Assembly: GCA_902555465.1 (NCBI GenBank)
Contig: CACDSN010000007.1
Location: 1-61,019 of the forward strand
From: an uncultured Pelagibacteraceae bacterium
GTDB taxonomy: Bacteria; Pseudomonadota; Alphaproteobacteria; Pelagibacterales; Pelagibacteraceae
Direction: 5' to 3'
Length of the DNA stretch: 61,019 nt
The notes beneath the pieces were generated by a model. The model searched no databases, was not told where the DNA came from, and saw only the letters and a list, made by a program, of their open reading frames with translations. This document shows, in pieces, positions 35,781 to 44,266 of this stretch. The stretch's first letter is position 1, and each line of letters starts with the position of its first letter. Both the position numbers and the translations under genes were made by a program.

Positions 35781-37178
35781 ATGGCAAAAAAAAAGAGAAA
35801 TGGAAAATCAAACGGTCATTCTAACGGAAATCATAAGAGTGAGTTTTCTAAAAGAAATAAAAGTTTATTAGGTTATAATTCAATTTTTACACCTGAAGTA
35901 ATTGATGACATCCATATAAAAGCTCAGCTTGGAAGATATAGAATGAGAGGAATGGCTTTAATGAAAAAAATTCCTACATTTGATGACTTGGTATTTTTAC
36001 CAGGAACTTTAACAAGATTTGTAATAGAAGGTTATAGAGAAAAGTGTGAGACAAAAACTGTTATTGGTCCAAGATGTGAAAATCCTATTGAATTAGACAT
36101 ACCAGTTTATATTACTGGAATGAGTTTCGGTGCATTATCTTATGAAGCTAAAACTGCTTTAGCAAGAGGTGCAACAATGGCTGGAAGTGCAACATGTTCA
36201 GGAGAAGGTGGAATGATACCAGATGAGAGAAGATATTCGGAAAAATGGTACTATCAATGTATTCAATCTAGATATGGTTTTAATCCACATCATGCTCAAC
36301 TTGCAGATGGTATAGAGGTATTTATAGGACAAGGTCAAAAAGTTGGTATGGGAGGACATTTAATGGGTCAAAAGGTTACTGACCAGGTTGCTGAAATGAG
36401 ATCACTTCCAGCTGGTATTGACCAAAGATCACCCGCAAGACACCCTGATTGGTTAGGACCAGACGATCTTGCATTAAAGGTTCAAGAACTAAGAGAATTA
36501 ACAAAAAATAAAGTGCCAATTCAATTAAAGTTAGGTGCAGCGAAAGTATACGACGATGTTCGAATGGCTGCTAAATGTGATCCTGACTCAATCTACTTAG
36601 ATGGCATGGAAGGATCTACAGGAGCAGGTCCTCATATCGCAGCAGCTAATACAGGTATACCAGGTATTGCAGCAATAAGAGAGGCAAGAAGAGCTATAGA
36701 TGATGTAGGTAAAACTGGAAAAGTTACATTGATTTATGCTGGAGGAGTAAGAGATGGTGCAGATATGGCTAAAGCACTCGCATTAGGAGCTGATGCAATT
36801 GCAATTGGTACAGGAGCTATGGTTGCACTAAATTGTAATAAAGAAATACCAGAATCTGATTTTGAAAAAGAGATGGGTGTTCCAGCAGGTCATTGTTATC
36901 ATTGTCATACTGGTAGATGTCCAGTTGGTGTTGCAACACAAGATCCAAAACTAAGAAAAAGATTAAATCCAGATGAAGCAGCTTTAAGAGTATACAATTA
37001 TTTACATGCAATGACTTTAGAAGCGCAACTTCTTGCAAGAGCTTGTGGTAAAACAAATATACACTCTTTAGAGCCTGAAGATATGGCGGCTTTAACAATG
37101 GAAGCTTCTGCGCTTGCAAAAGTTCCATTATCAGGAACTAATCATACTGTTGGAGTTGATGACTTCCATAAAATATAG
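35781..37178 (+). CDS. mgsC: N-methylglutamate synthase subunit C (FMN glutamate-synthase domain)
   Basis: A 465-residue protein related to the FMN-binding core of glutamate synthase. A lysine/asparagine-rich N-terminal tail (about 1-28) precedes PVYITGMSFGALSYEAKTAL near 110, SATCSGEGGMIPDERR near 135, QLKLGAAKV and DGMEGSTGAGPHIAA near 276, and IYAGGVRDGADMAKALALGADAIAIGTGAM near 316. CYHCHTGRCPVGVATQDP near 372 supplies the Fe-S cysteines. Third gene of gmaS-mgsABC; an unknown 136-residue gene follows 8 bases later. Confidence 0.94.
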   Translation: MAKKKRNGKSNGHSNGNHKSEFSKRNKSLLGYNSIFTPEVIDDIHIKAQLGRYRMRGMALMKKIPTFDDLVFLPGTLTRFVIEGYREKCETKTVIGPRCENPIELDIPVYITGMSFGALSYEAKTALARGATMAGSATCSGEGGMIPDERRYSEKWYYQCIQSRYGFNPHHAQLADGIEVFIGQGQKVGMGGHLMGQKVTDQVAEMRSLPAGIDQRSPARHPDWLGPDDLALKVQELRELTKNKVPIQLKLGAAKVYDDVRMAAKCDPDSIYLDGMEGSTGAGPHIAAANTGIPGIAAIREARRAIDDVGKTGKVTLIYAGGVRDGADMAKALALGADAIAIGTGAMVALNCNKEIPESDFEKEMGVPAGHCYHCHTGRCPVGVATQDPKLRKRLNPDEAALRVYNYLHAMTLEAQLLARACGKTNIHSLEPEDMAALTMEASALAKVPLSGTNHTVGVDDFHKI

Positions 37179-37186
37179 GAAATTAA

Positions 37187-37597
37187 ATGGCAAAGAAAAA
37201 AAATAAAGTAAAGAATAAAGAAAAAGAAGTTAAAGGCCAGCTAGGAAAAAAAAAAGAAACCGCTAGAGAAAAAATGATTGGTCAAACTATTGGTTATCGT
37301 TACGATGTAAACCTTTTGCCTGATTACGGTAGATTAACTCCTTTCTTGAAAAAATATATTGAAGCAATGGGTTGGGATGATCTCAACTGGTTAGAAGATG
37401 TGCATATGGGTTATGAAGAAGACAGGCCAGCAGTATTTGATAGAAATGCAAATGGATGGGTAACAATACCTAAAAAAATTAAATTACCTAATAATCAGCA
37501 AGATAGAGATATGATTGCAAGAGAATTGTTGGTAAAATTTCAAATGTCTCCCAATCATCCTTTGGTTGATCTAAAAAAAGCATATAGAAAATTTTAG
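37187..37597 (+). CDS. conserved hypothetical protein, 136 residues, downstream of mgsC
   Basis: A soluble protein with a very lysine-rich N-terminus (MAKKKNKVKNKEKEVKGQ, about 30 residues) that resembles the basic tail of MgsC just upstream. A compact C-terminal domain follows, with YDVNLLPDYGRLTPFLKKYI, MGWDDLNWLEDVHMGYEED and LVKFQMSPNHPLVDLKKAY. No family recognised, no cysteines, no membrane segment. The gap of 8 bases to mgsC puts it in the gmaS-mgs transcript. It may be an assembly or stabilising factor of the synthase; inference from position and the shared basic tails. Confidence 0.7.
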   Translation: MAKKKNKVKNKEKEVKGQLGKKKETAREKMIGQTIGYRYDVNLLPDYGRLTPFLKKYIEAMGWDDLNWLEDVHMGYEEDRPAVFDRNANGWVTIPKKIKLPNNQQDRDMIARELLVKFQMSPNHPLVDLKKAYRKF

Positions 37598-37621
37598 AAT
37601 CAAAAAATTATTCAGTTCTAG

Positions 37622-37657
37622 TTTTAGTTGATTAATAATTAATTTTATCAACTAAAA
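37622..37657 (+). terminator. hairpin after the gmaS-mgs operon
   Basis: TTTTAGTTGAT and ATCAACTAAAA make a perfect 11-base-pair stem around a 14-base AT-only loop, 24 bases after the stop. The T run that follows is interrupted (TGTACCTTTTTA), so it may terminate or act as an operator upstream of amtB. Confidence 0.5.
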
Positions 37658-37774
37658 TGTACCTTTTTACTGTTGTTATTAGTTTTTCAATAAAATAAAT
37701 TTAATAAAAGTTTAGGTATGTGGAAATTTTATCAAAGCATTCTTAAATTTGTAAATTAAAGGGAGGAAAGCACG

Positions 37775-39175
37775 ATGACTGATCAACTTAGTGCATTGAC
37801 GACCATATTTACTGAATTCTACTATTGGGTAACTGTAGTACTTATGTTCCTAATTCACGTAGGTTTCTGTATGTATGAAGTTGGAGCCTCTAGATATAAA
37901 CATCACCAACATACATTGATGAAGAATACAATGTTAATACCATTGGTTACAATTACATGGTTCTTTTTTGGTTGGTGGATATATTGGGCGTTTCCAACAG
38001 GACCGGGTTTAGCACCTTCTATTATGAACGAAAGTGCAGCATTAATTACGGACGAGTCCGCATTTAGTGCAACTTGGTATACTGCTACAAGTGATTTAAT
38101 GGCAATAAACCTTAACGACCACATAAGTGGTGTGTTCTGGGCAGCATTTCTATTATTTTCATGGACAGCAGCTTCAATCGTTTCAGGTGCTGTAATTGAA
38201 AGAATTACAACATTTGCATTTGGTATCTTGGCAATAGCTATTGGTTCGGTGTTCTGGACAATAGATGCTGCATGGGGATGGCATTTCGACGGTTGGATGT
38301 TAAAAATATTAGGTTATCACGATGCTTATGCATCGGGAGTAATTCACGCAATTGCAGGAGGATTTGCTCTTGGGATTCTATGTGTATTAGGACCAAGAAT
38401 TGGAAAATTCTCATCTAGCGGAGAACCTAGAAATATAGGACCAAGAAATCCTTGGTTAGTAACAGTTGGATTATTTTTAATTTATACTGGTTTCTGGGGC
38501 TTTTATGCAGCGTGTAATATTCCAATCTATGATTTAGGACCTGAATATGGAATGGAAGGAGTAACATTCTGGACTGCAACAAACATTTATGTAACACCAA
38601 CTACTTTAAGTGGTATTACATTTAACTTCTTGATGTCATTATCGGGAGGATTGTTGGCTGGATATGTTATTTCTAAAGGTGATCCTTTCTGGACATATTC
38701 AAGTGGACTAGCTGGAGTAATCACAGCTTCTGCAGGTAACGACTTATATCACCCAATTCAAGCAATGATAATTGCGATGATTGGTGTGTGGGTTGCTTAC
38801 AAGCTACATTATTGGGTTGAACGTAAGTTCAAAATCGATGATGCTGTTGGTGCAGTAGCAGTTCACGGTTACGCTGGATTCGTAGGACTAGTTATATGTG
38901 GTTTTGTTCTAAATGGTTATCCTTCATCTGGTTACAGTGTTGGAGCTATGTGGGATGGAACAACTTATGCTGCAATAAATCCATTAGGGATGTTTATTGG
39001 AGCTATAATTATGTTCTTCGTTCTTGGGTTTTTCCCTGGCTATATCATTGCTAGAGTACTTCACGGTATGGGTAAATTAAGAATCCCAAGGGAAGTGGAA
39101 TTAGCAGGTCTAGATTATCAAATATTAGAGGATGCGAGCAGTGATGAAAAAGCCGTCGCATCATCTTCAAGGTAA
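37775..39175 (+). CDS. amtB: ammonium transporter (Amt/MEP family)
   Basis: A 466-residue inner-membrane channel with about 11 transmembrane helices. Family signs: FGWWIYWAFPTGP near 66, DAAWGWHFDGWMLKILGYHDAYASGVIHAIAGGFALG near 165-205 with the first pore His of the pair, and VGAVAVHGYAGFVGL near 360 with the second. Compared with AmtB the family fingerprint is divergent, as in other SAR11-type Amt proteins. A clear GGGAGG Shine-Dalgarno precedes the start. No PII (glnK) gene is adjacent. It probably recovers ammonium released by the amine pathways. A 73-residue membrane protein follows with its own strong Shine-Dalgarno. Confidence 0.92.
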   Translation: MTDQLSALTTIFTEFYYWVTVVLMFLIHVGFCMYEVGASRYKHHQHTLMKNTMLIPLVTITWFFFGWWIYWAFPTGPGLAPSIMNESAALITDESAFSATWYTATSDLMAINLNDHISGVFWAAFLLFSWTAASIVSGAVIERITTFAFGILAIAIGSVFWTIDAAWGWHFDGWMLKILGYHDAYASGVIHAIAGGFALGILCVLGPRIGKFSSSGEPRNIGPRNPWLVTVGLFLIYTGFWGFYAACNIPIYDLGPEYGMEGVTFWTATNIYVTPTTLSGITFNFLMSLSGGLLAGYVISKGDPFWTYSSGLAGVITASAGNDLYHPIQAMIIAMIGVWVAYKLHYWVERKFKIDDAVGAVAVHGYAGFVGLVICGFVLNGYPSSGYSVGAMWDGTTYAAINPLGMFIGAIIMFFVLGFFPGYIIARVLHGMGKLRIPREVELAGLDYQILEDASSDEKAVASSSR

Positions 39176-39187
39176 AGGAGGTTAACA

Positions 39188-39409
39188 ATGGCTACAGTAA
39201 GTAACTGGATAGATCATCTGAGTGCCTCTGAAGTTGCAGGGGCAGTTTACCCGGGCGTTGGATCCGAAGGTATTCTTGTAATTGTTGGTATTGTGATTTG
39301 GATAGGCTGGCATGTTGTTTCAAGCATGCAAGAGTCTAACAAAATGAATGATATCGCAAGAAGAAGACCTGGAAAAGATGACTGGAAAAGCAACACGCCT
39401 GACTGGTAA
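39188..39409 (+). CDS. small single-pass membrane protein downstream of amtB
   Basis: A 73-residue protein with one transmembrane helix (about 28-48, GILVIVGIVIWIGWHVVSS), a short N-terminal amphipathic part and a basic cytosolic tail (MNDIARRRPGKDDWKSNTPDW). It has one of the best Shine-Dalgarno sequences in the window (AAAGGAGG, 7 bases before ATG) and starts 12 bases after the amtB stop, then ends at a strong terminator. No family recognised. Two-gene operon with the ammonium transporter suggests a small regulatory or stabilising partner. Confidence 0.75.
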   Translation: MATVSNWIDHLSASEVAGAVYPGVGSEGILVIVGIVIWIGWHVVSSMQESNKMNDIARRRPGKDDWKSNTPDW

Positions 39410-39421
39410 ATAAAAGGTCTT

Positions 39422-39448
39422 GAGGGCGCATTAAAGTGCGCCCTCTTT
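39422..39448 (+). terminator. strong intrinsic terminator after the amtB operon
   Basis: GAGGGCGCA / TGCGCCCTC, a perfect 9-base-pair GC-rich stem with a TTAAAG loop and a short T run. It begins 12 bases after the stop of the 73-residue gene and ends the amtB operon. Confidence 0.85.
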
Positions 39449-39453
39449 AAAAG

Positions 39454-39612
39454 ATGGAAGAAAATAATCACAAAGAACATCAAAATAAAACACCAAGTAA
39501 AATGGCTAGGCTAGCTTGGCCTAAAGCTAAGTATGGTGTTATAATTGCGATAATAATAATTGTGGTAGTAAATTTAATATATTACAAAGATATAATAAAA
39601 AATTTTTTTTAA
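39454..39612 (+). CDS. 52-residue single-pass membrane peptide
   Basis: A short frame begins at ATG 39454 and stops at 39612, two bases before the ATG of the glutamine-synthetase-like gene. The first 27 residues are polar (MEENNHKEHQNKTPSKMA) and include LAWPKAK; a strongly hydrophobic helix follows (about 28-43, YGVIIAIIIIVVVNLI) with a lysine-containing tail. It lies directly after the amtB terminator. No family recognised. Position and a continuous amphipathic-plus-helix layout support a real gene, but no strong Shine-Dalgarno is visible. Confidence 0.5.
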   Translation: MEENNHKEHQNKTPSKMARLAWPKAKYGVIIAIIIIVVVNLIYYKDIIKNFF

Positions 39613-39614
39613 AA

Positions 39615-40940
39615 ATGTCAAAAAATCTTTCAAGAATTGCTAAACAAAAAAAAATAAAATATTTTCTTATTAGTTTTGTAGATTTGTTTGGAGTTCTAAG
39701 ATCTAAACTTGTTCCAGCAAGAGCCATTGGAGAAATGCAAAAAAATGGAGCAGGATTTGCAGGATTTGCTACTTGGCTAGATATGACGCCAGCAGATTCT
39801 GATATGTTTGCAATCCCTGATCCTGATAGTTTAATCATTCTACCATGGAAAAGAGAAGTTGGTTGGTTAGCTTCTGATTTATGGATGGATGGAAAACCTG
39901 TGGATGCATCTCCAAGAATAATGCTTAAAAAACAAATTCAAAAACTATCTAAAAGAAATTTAAAAATGAAATCAGGTGTAGAATGTGAATATTTTTTATT
40001 ATCTGATGATGGAAAATCAATATCAGACCCTAAAGATATACAGTCAAAACCTTGTTATGATCAATCTGCATTAATGAGAAGATATGAATTAATTAAGGAA
40101 ATTTGTGATTGTATGATTGAACTTGGATGGAACCCATATCAAAATGATCATGAGGATGCCAATGGACAATTTGAAATGAACTGGGACTATTCAGATAGTT
40201 TAATCACGGCCGATAGACATACATTCTTTAAATTTATGGTTAAATCTTTAGCTGAAAAGCATGAATTAAGAGCAACTTTTATGCCCAAACCATTCGAAAA
40301 CTTAACAGGAAATGGGTGTCATGCTCATATTTCTTTATGGGATGGTAAATCAAACAAATTTTTAGAAAAAGGAGATAGGCTAGGTTTAAGTAAGTTAGCT
40401 TATAATTTTTTAGGTGGAATAATAAAAAATGCAACATCTTTAGCTGCATTCTTTAATCCAACAATCAATAGTTACAGAAGGATAAATGCACCTCCAACAA
40501 AATCAGGAGCAAGCTGGTCACCAAGCAGTATTTCTTACACTGGAAACAACAGAACTCATATGATTAGAGTTCCAGATCCAGGAAGATTTGAACTTAGATT
40601 GATGGACGGATCCTCAAACCCATATTTGTTACAAGCAGGAGTTATGGCTGCAGGTCTAGATGGTATAAATAATAAAACTGACCCAGGTGAACCATTATTT
40701 TGTAATATGTATACAGATCATAAAAATTATCCAAATTTAGAAAGACTTCCAAATGAGCTTGAGGAGTCTTTAGAAAATTTAGAGAATAGTAAAGTATTAA
40801 GAGAGGCTTTTGGAGAAAAAGTAATTTCAAGCTATATAAAACTTAAAAAACAAGAGATTGAGTCCTTTGATACTGAAGAAAGATTCGACAAAAGATCCCT
40901 TATAACATCCTGGGAAAAAAATAATAGTTTAGACTGCTAG
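39615..40940 (+). CDS. glutamine-synthetase-family gamma-glutamyl ligase (type III-like), substrate unknown
   Basis: A 441-residue ATP-dependent ligase of the glutamine-synthetase fold, paralogous to gmaS in the same window. Seen: FLISFVDLFGVLRSK near 16, KSGVECEYFLL near 117, NDHEDANGQFEMNWDYSD near 176, GNGCHAHISLWDG near 234, NSYRRINAPP near 287, NRTHMIRVPDPGRFELRLMDGSSNPYL near 313. Length and motifs match glutamate-amine ligases such as GlnT/PuuA-type enzymes. It starts 2 bases after the 52-residue peptide and is followed 6 bases later by a PLP ammonia-lyase-like gene. Substrate amine unknown. Confidence 0.85.
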   Translation: MSKNLSRIAKQKKIKYFLISFVDLFGVLRSKLVPARAIGEMQKNGAGFAGFATWLDMTPADSDMFAIPDPDSLIILPWKREVGWLASDLWMDGKPVDASPRIMLKKQIQKLSKRNLKMKSGVECEYFLLSDDGKSISDPKDIQSKPCYDQSALMRRYELIKEICDCMIELGWNPYQNDHEDANGQFEMNWDYSDSLITADRHTFFKFMVKSLAEKHELRATFMPKPFENLTGNGCHAHISLWDGKSNKFLEKGDRLGLSKLAYNFLGGIIKNATSLAAFFNPTINSYRRINAPPTKSGASWSPSSISYTGNNRTHMIRVPDPGRFELRLMDGSSNPYLLQAGVMAAGLDGINNKTDPGEPLFCNMYTDHKNYPNLERLPNELEESLENLENSKVLREAFGEKVISSYIKLKKQEIESFDTEERFDKRSLITSWEKNNSLDC

Positions 40941-40946
40941 TAACTG

Positions 40947-42086
40947 ATGAGTAATACTGAAGTATTCGGTTGGAAATTTTCTAAATTTATTAATAATAAA
41001 AATTACGACTTTAATAGAGACAAAATTCTTGAAGTATGTGGAGAAGATAATGTTATTGATGCCTATGATCTGATTTCTGGTTGGCAAAATTATAACCCAA
41101 CACCGTTGGTAAAATTAAATAAACTATCAAAAAAGTTCAATTTAAATAATATTTTTTATAAGGATGAATCAAAAAGATTTCATCTAAAATCATTTAAGGC
41201 TTTAGGAGGTGCATATGCTGTACAAAAAATTACAAAAGGAAATAAATCTATTACCGTTGCAACTGCCACAGCAGGTAACCATGGTAGATCAGTATCTTGG
41301 GGGGCACAGAGACTTGGTTTAAATTGCAAAATATTTATTAGCGAGTTTGTAAGTGAGGCACGAGCTGATGTGATGAAAAATCTTGGCGCCGACGTTATAA
41401 GAGTAAAAGGTAATTATGAGGCGTCCCTAAATGAATGTATCAAACAATCAAAAATTAATGGTTGGGAAATAATACAAGATGTTGCATGGGAAGGTTATGA
41501 GGAAGTTCCGAAATTAACGATGGCAGGATATTCTGTTATGATAAAAGAAATTTCAAATCAAACAGATCAATATATAACCCATATCTTTTTGCAAGCCGGT
41601 GTGGGTGGAATGGCTTCAGGTGCAATTGCAGGTATTGCCAAATATTTCAAAAGGATACCAAAAATTATTATTGTTGAGCCTGAAACAGCTGATTGTGTTT
41701 TACAAAGTATAGAAGCAGGAAAAATGCAAAAAATAGATATCAAAAAAGAAAGTATTATGGGGGGAATGTCATGTGGAGAAGTTTCTCTGGTTCCTTGGAA
41801 AATATTAAAAAATGCAGTAAATAATTGTATAAGTATAACAGATGAAAATATAGCTCAAACTGTTGCTATGCTTGAAAAAAAATATTTTAGCAATGAATCA
41901 ATTATTGCAGGTGAATGTGCAACCCCCGGTATAATTAGTTTAATAGCAGCTTCTGAGAACAAAAATATTAAACATAAATTAGAATTAAACGAAAAATCGA
42001 ATGTTCTTTTAATGGGTTGTGAAGGAGATGCTGATGAAAATCTTTACAAAAAATTATTAAATGAAGGTATTAAACAATTAACTTAA
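40947..42086 (+). CDS. diaminopropionate ammonia-lyase-like PLP enzyme
   Basis: A 379-residue fold-type II PLP enzyme. The Schiff-base lysine is Lys84 in FHLKSFKALGGAYAV; TATAGNHGRSVSWGAQRLG near 108 binds the substrate carboxylate; QAGVGGMASGAIAGIAKYF near 213 is the phosphate-binding glycine loop; MGGMSCGEVSLVPWKIL near 271 and GCEGDADENLY near 366 are typical for diaminopropionate ammonia-lyase (DpaL, about 400 residues). DpaL turns 2,3-diaminopropionate into pyruvate and ammonia. Threonine or another amino acid could be the substrate. Lies between the GS-like gene (6 bases) and an unknown gene (4 bases). Confidence 0.85.
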   Translation: MSNTEVFGWKFSKFINNKNYDFNRDKILEVCGEDNVIDAYDLISGWQNYNPTPLVKLNKLSKKFNLNNIFYKDESKRFHLKSFKALGGAYAVQKITKGNKSITVATATAGNHGRSVSWGAQRLGLNCKIFISEFVSEARADVMKNLGADVIRVKGNYEASLNECIKQSKINGWEIIQDVAWEGYEEVPKLTMAGYSVMIKEISNQTDQYITHIFLQAGVGGMASGAIAGIAKYFKRIPKIIIVEPETADCVLQSIEAGKMQKIDIKKESIMGGMSCGEVSLVPWKILKNAVNNCISITDENIAQTVAMLEKKYFSNESIIAGECATPGIISLIAASENKNIKHKLELNEKSNVLLMGCEGDADENLYKKLLNEGIKQLT

Positions 42087-42090
42087 GATT

Positions 42091-42537
42091 ATGAATAAAT
42101 TAAAAGAAGAGGATGTTTATAAAATATTTAAGCCAGAATTAACTCCAAAAAGAATGCTAGAGTTAGGTGTTTTTGGTGGATCATATTTTGGAAATAATAT
42201 TAAAGAATATCCAAAAAATTGGTTTACAAATGCTAAATTAAGTAAAAATTTTGACGTAGGTTTAAATAGATTCAAAATAAGAGCTGGTCTTTCTAGAGAA
42301 CATTGGATAGAAAAGGGATGGATATTTAAAGAGGATCCACTAGGTTGGTTTCAATGGTACTGCAGATATACAATGGGAAGACGCTTACCCAATGTTGATG
42401 TAACTCAAATAAAAAGATGGAAAAATTTTAGAAGGCATGTCACTGCAATTAAAAAAAATTGTGAAAAGGGAAATTTAGATTGTAGGAAAAGGCAGAGGCA
42501 GGCAATTCTACAATGGGCTTATAATCCCTATATATAA
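42091..42537 (+). CDS. conserved hypothetical protein, 148 residues, Trp-rich
   Basis: A soluble basic protein with many tryptophans and glycines. Notable segments: KRMLELGVFGGSYFGNNIKEYP near 20, KFKIRAGLSREHWIEKGWIF-like region near 63-82 (FKIRAGLSREHWIEKGW), DPLGWFQWYCRYTMGRRLP near 83, and CEKGNLDCRKRQRQAILQWAYNP at the end, where two Cys are spaced CxxxxxxC. No family name recalled with confidence. Third gene after the GS-like and DpaL-like genes, gap 4 bases. Convergent with the cupin gene (2 bases between stops). Confidence 0.7.
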   Translation: MNKLKEEDVYKIFKPELTPKRMLELGVFGGSYFGNNIKEYPKNWFTNAKLSKNFDVGLNRFKIRAGLSREHWIEKGWIFKEDPLGWFQWYCRYTMGRRLPNVDVTQIKRWKNFRRHVTAIKKNCEKGNLDCRKRQRQAILQWAYNPYI

Positions 42538-42539
42538 AG

Positions 42540-42971
42540 TTATTTAATTTTAGTTTTAAAATCTATTCCATATTCTGATCTTGGCCCATTTCTTAACCCA
42601 AAAGGTCCAGAAAAAAATATTGTAATTGGTCTGGTACCTGGCTTTAAATCAACTCTATGAAAAGTATTTGCAGATCTAAAACCAATGTATCCTGGTGGTC
42701 TCCAATGTTTACCATCTTTTAATGTTTCATAATAACCACCCCTTAATATAATAGTCATAAAAGGACATAAATGATTATGTACACCATGGCCATGATCATC
42801 ATCCAACATTTCATGAATAAGAATATTGAATGGGAACCACTTTGGCCGATGTCTAAATAAAACATAATATCTATTCATCCAGGGTTTTGCTTCAGAAAAT
42901 TTTGGATGAGAAGGTCCTCTATCTAATACTGTTTTTTTTCGTCCGACTTTTTCTAAAAAATTAAGTAACAT
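42540..42971 (-). CDS. cupin-fold protein
   Basis: A 143-residue protein with a single cupin beta-barrel. The metal-site region reads DDDHGHGVHNHLCPFMTIILRGGYYE near 57-82, with His at HGHGVHNH, and a second element ANTFHRVDLKPG near 108. This resembles cysteine-dioxygenase-like or aspartyl-hydroxylase-like cupins. No signal peptide. Last gene of the minus-strand operon; its ATG overlaps the stop of the BamB-like gene by one base. Substrate unknown. Confidence 0.75.
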   Translation of the reverse strand: MLLNFLEKVGRKKTVLDRGPSHPKFSEAKPWMNRYYVLFRHRPKWFPFNILIHEMLDDDHGHGVHNHLCPFMTIILRGGYYETLKDGKHWRPPGYIGFRSANTFHRVDLKPGTRPITIFFSGPFGLRNGPRSEYGIDFKTKIK

Positions 42972-44266
42972 TAGTCTATTTTTAAAATAGCATTATTTCT
43001 TAATATATACATTTTTTTATTTAAAATATATGGTCTTGAAATTTTATCACCATCTAATTTAATAACATTTTCGGTTTTACCATTCTCAATATTAACTTTA
43101 AGCAATCTTCCATTGCTTAAACTAACATAGATGTATTTTTTAGCAGCGATGAAACCTGTGGGATATATATGTTTATTTTTAATAGGATTTAATAAATAAG
43201 TTGATCTCAATATATTTCCACTTTTTTTATCTATAATAAAAAAATATCCATTTTGAGAGACAGTTAAAACTAAATTTTGAATTATTGTTGGCTCTAGATA
43301 TGAGTTTATTGATTGCTCCCAAATAATTAATCCATTTCTAGAGTCTATAGCAAAAAATTTATTTTGATTATTTGACAAAAATATTATTTCCTCGTCTGAA
43401 ACTAAGCGTGAACTCTTCAATAAAAAAGAACTTTCAAAAATATCTTCATTTACTGTTTGAGCTTGCCATACCAAATTTCCAGAATTTATATCTAGGGCAT
43501 TTATATCTCCAAAAGTATCAATAAAGATAACTAAATCATTTAAAATTATTAAAGATAATTTTCTTTGAGATTTAATAAAAGATTTTTCAGTGCTAAATTT
43601 CCATAACTCATTTCCGTCTTTAATTGAAATACATCTTATTACATTATCAAAATCAACCAGGAAAAATTTATCTTTAAAAACTTTAATTTCAGAATTAAAA
43701 GATGAAGAGCTAAGATTTTTCCATAACAAATCTCCAGTTAAATAGTCTAACGCGTAAAGGTTTGATAAATTATCTGCCGCAATAATTATTTTATTATCAC
43801 TTGCAAAATGAATAGAAGGATTTTGTTTTTTTTCTTTTTTTGAATAATAATTTTTCTTCCAAATTAGTTTGGACTCACTATCAAATTTTAATATCGAACC
43901 ACTTTCATCAAAAAATATAATTACGTTATCTTTTCCTAATAAAAGGTCTGGATTAATGTGTTCAAAATTTTTAATTTTTTTAAACTTGAATTTTGATATC
44001 TCTTTAAAATCACTTTCAAAATTTATATATCCTGAGTTATTGGTTAAATTGTTTAGAAATGAATTTTTAGCAAATGAGCTATTTAATCTGATTTTTATAT
44101 TTGAATTAAACTCTTTTTCTAATATTTCCTCAGACTCAAATATTTCTTCAAGATTACTTTGTTTTTCCTCTAATATTTTGGATTTGGTCCAAATACCAGT
44201 TTTGGTATCCAAAGAACATTGAACAAAAAATAATAAGCTAATTATTAATAAAAATTTATTATGCAC
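42971..44266 (-). CDS. bamB: BamB-like PQQ-type beta-propeller lipoprotein
   Basis: A 431-residue outer-membrane-assembly lipoprotein candidate. N-terminal signal MHNKFLLIISLLFFVQC puts the lipidated cysteine at position 17 (V-Q-C). From about 100 on come repeats of the PQQ/WD-like propeller: YALDYLTGDLLWKN, CISIKDGNELWKFS, ALDINSGNLVWQAQ, AIDSRNGLIIWEQS, IIDKKSGNILRS. Length fits BamB (about 390-430). BamB aids the BAM complex in inserting outer-membrane proteins. The neighbouring TPR membrane protein matches the common YfgM-BamB arrangement; der/engA is not beside it. Confidence 0.82.
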   Translation of the reverse strand: MHNKFLLIISLLFFVQCSLDTKTGIWTKSKILEEKQSNLEEIFESEEILEKEFNSNIKIRLNSSFAKNSFLNNLTNNSGYINFESDFKEISKFKFKKIKNFEHINPDLLLGKDNVIIFFDESGSILKFDSESKLIWKKNYYSKKEKKQNPSIHFASDNKIIIAADNLSNLYALDYLTGDLLWKNLSSSSFNSEIKVFKDKFFLVDFDNVIRCISIKDGNELWKFSTEKSFIKSQRKLSLIILNDLVIFIDTFGDINALDINSGNLVWQAQTVNEDIFESSFLLKSSRLVSDEEIIFLSNNQNKFFAIDSRNGLIIWEQSINSYLEPTIIQNLVLTVSQNGYFFIIDKKSGNILRSTYLLNPIKNKHIYPTGFIAAKKYIYVSLSNGRLLKVNIENGKTENVIKLDGDKISRPYILNKKMYILRNNAILKID

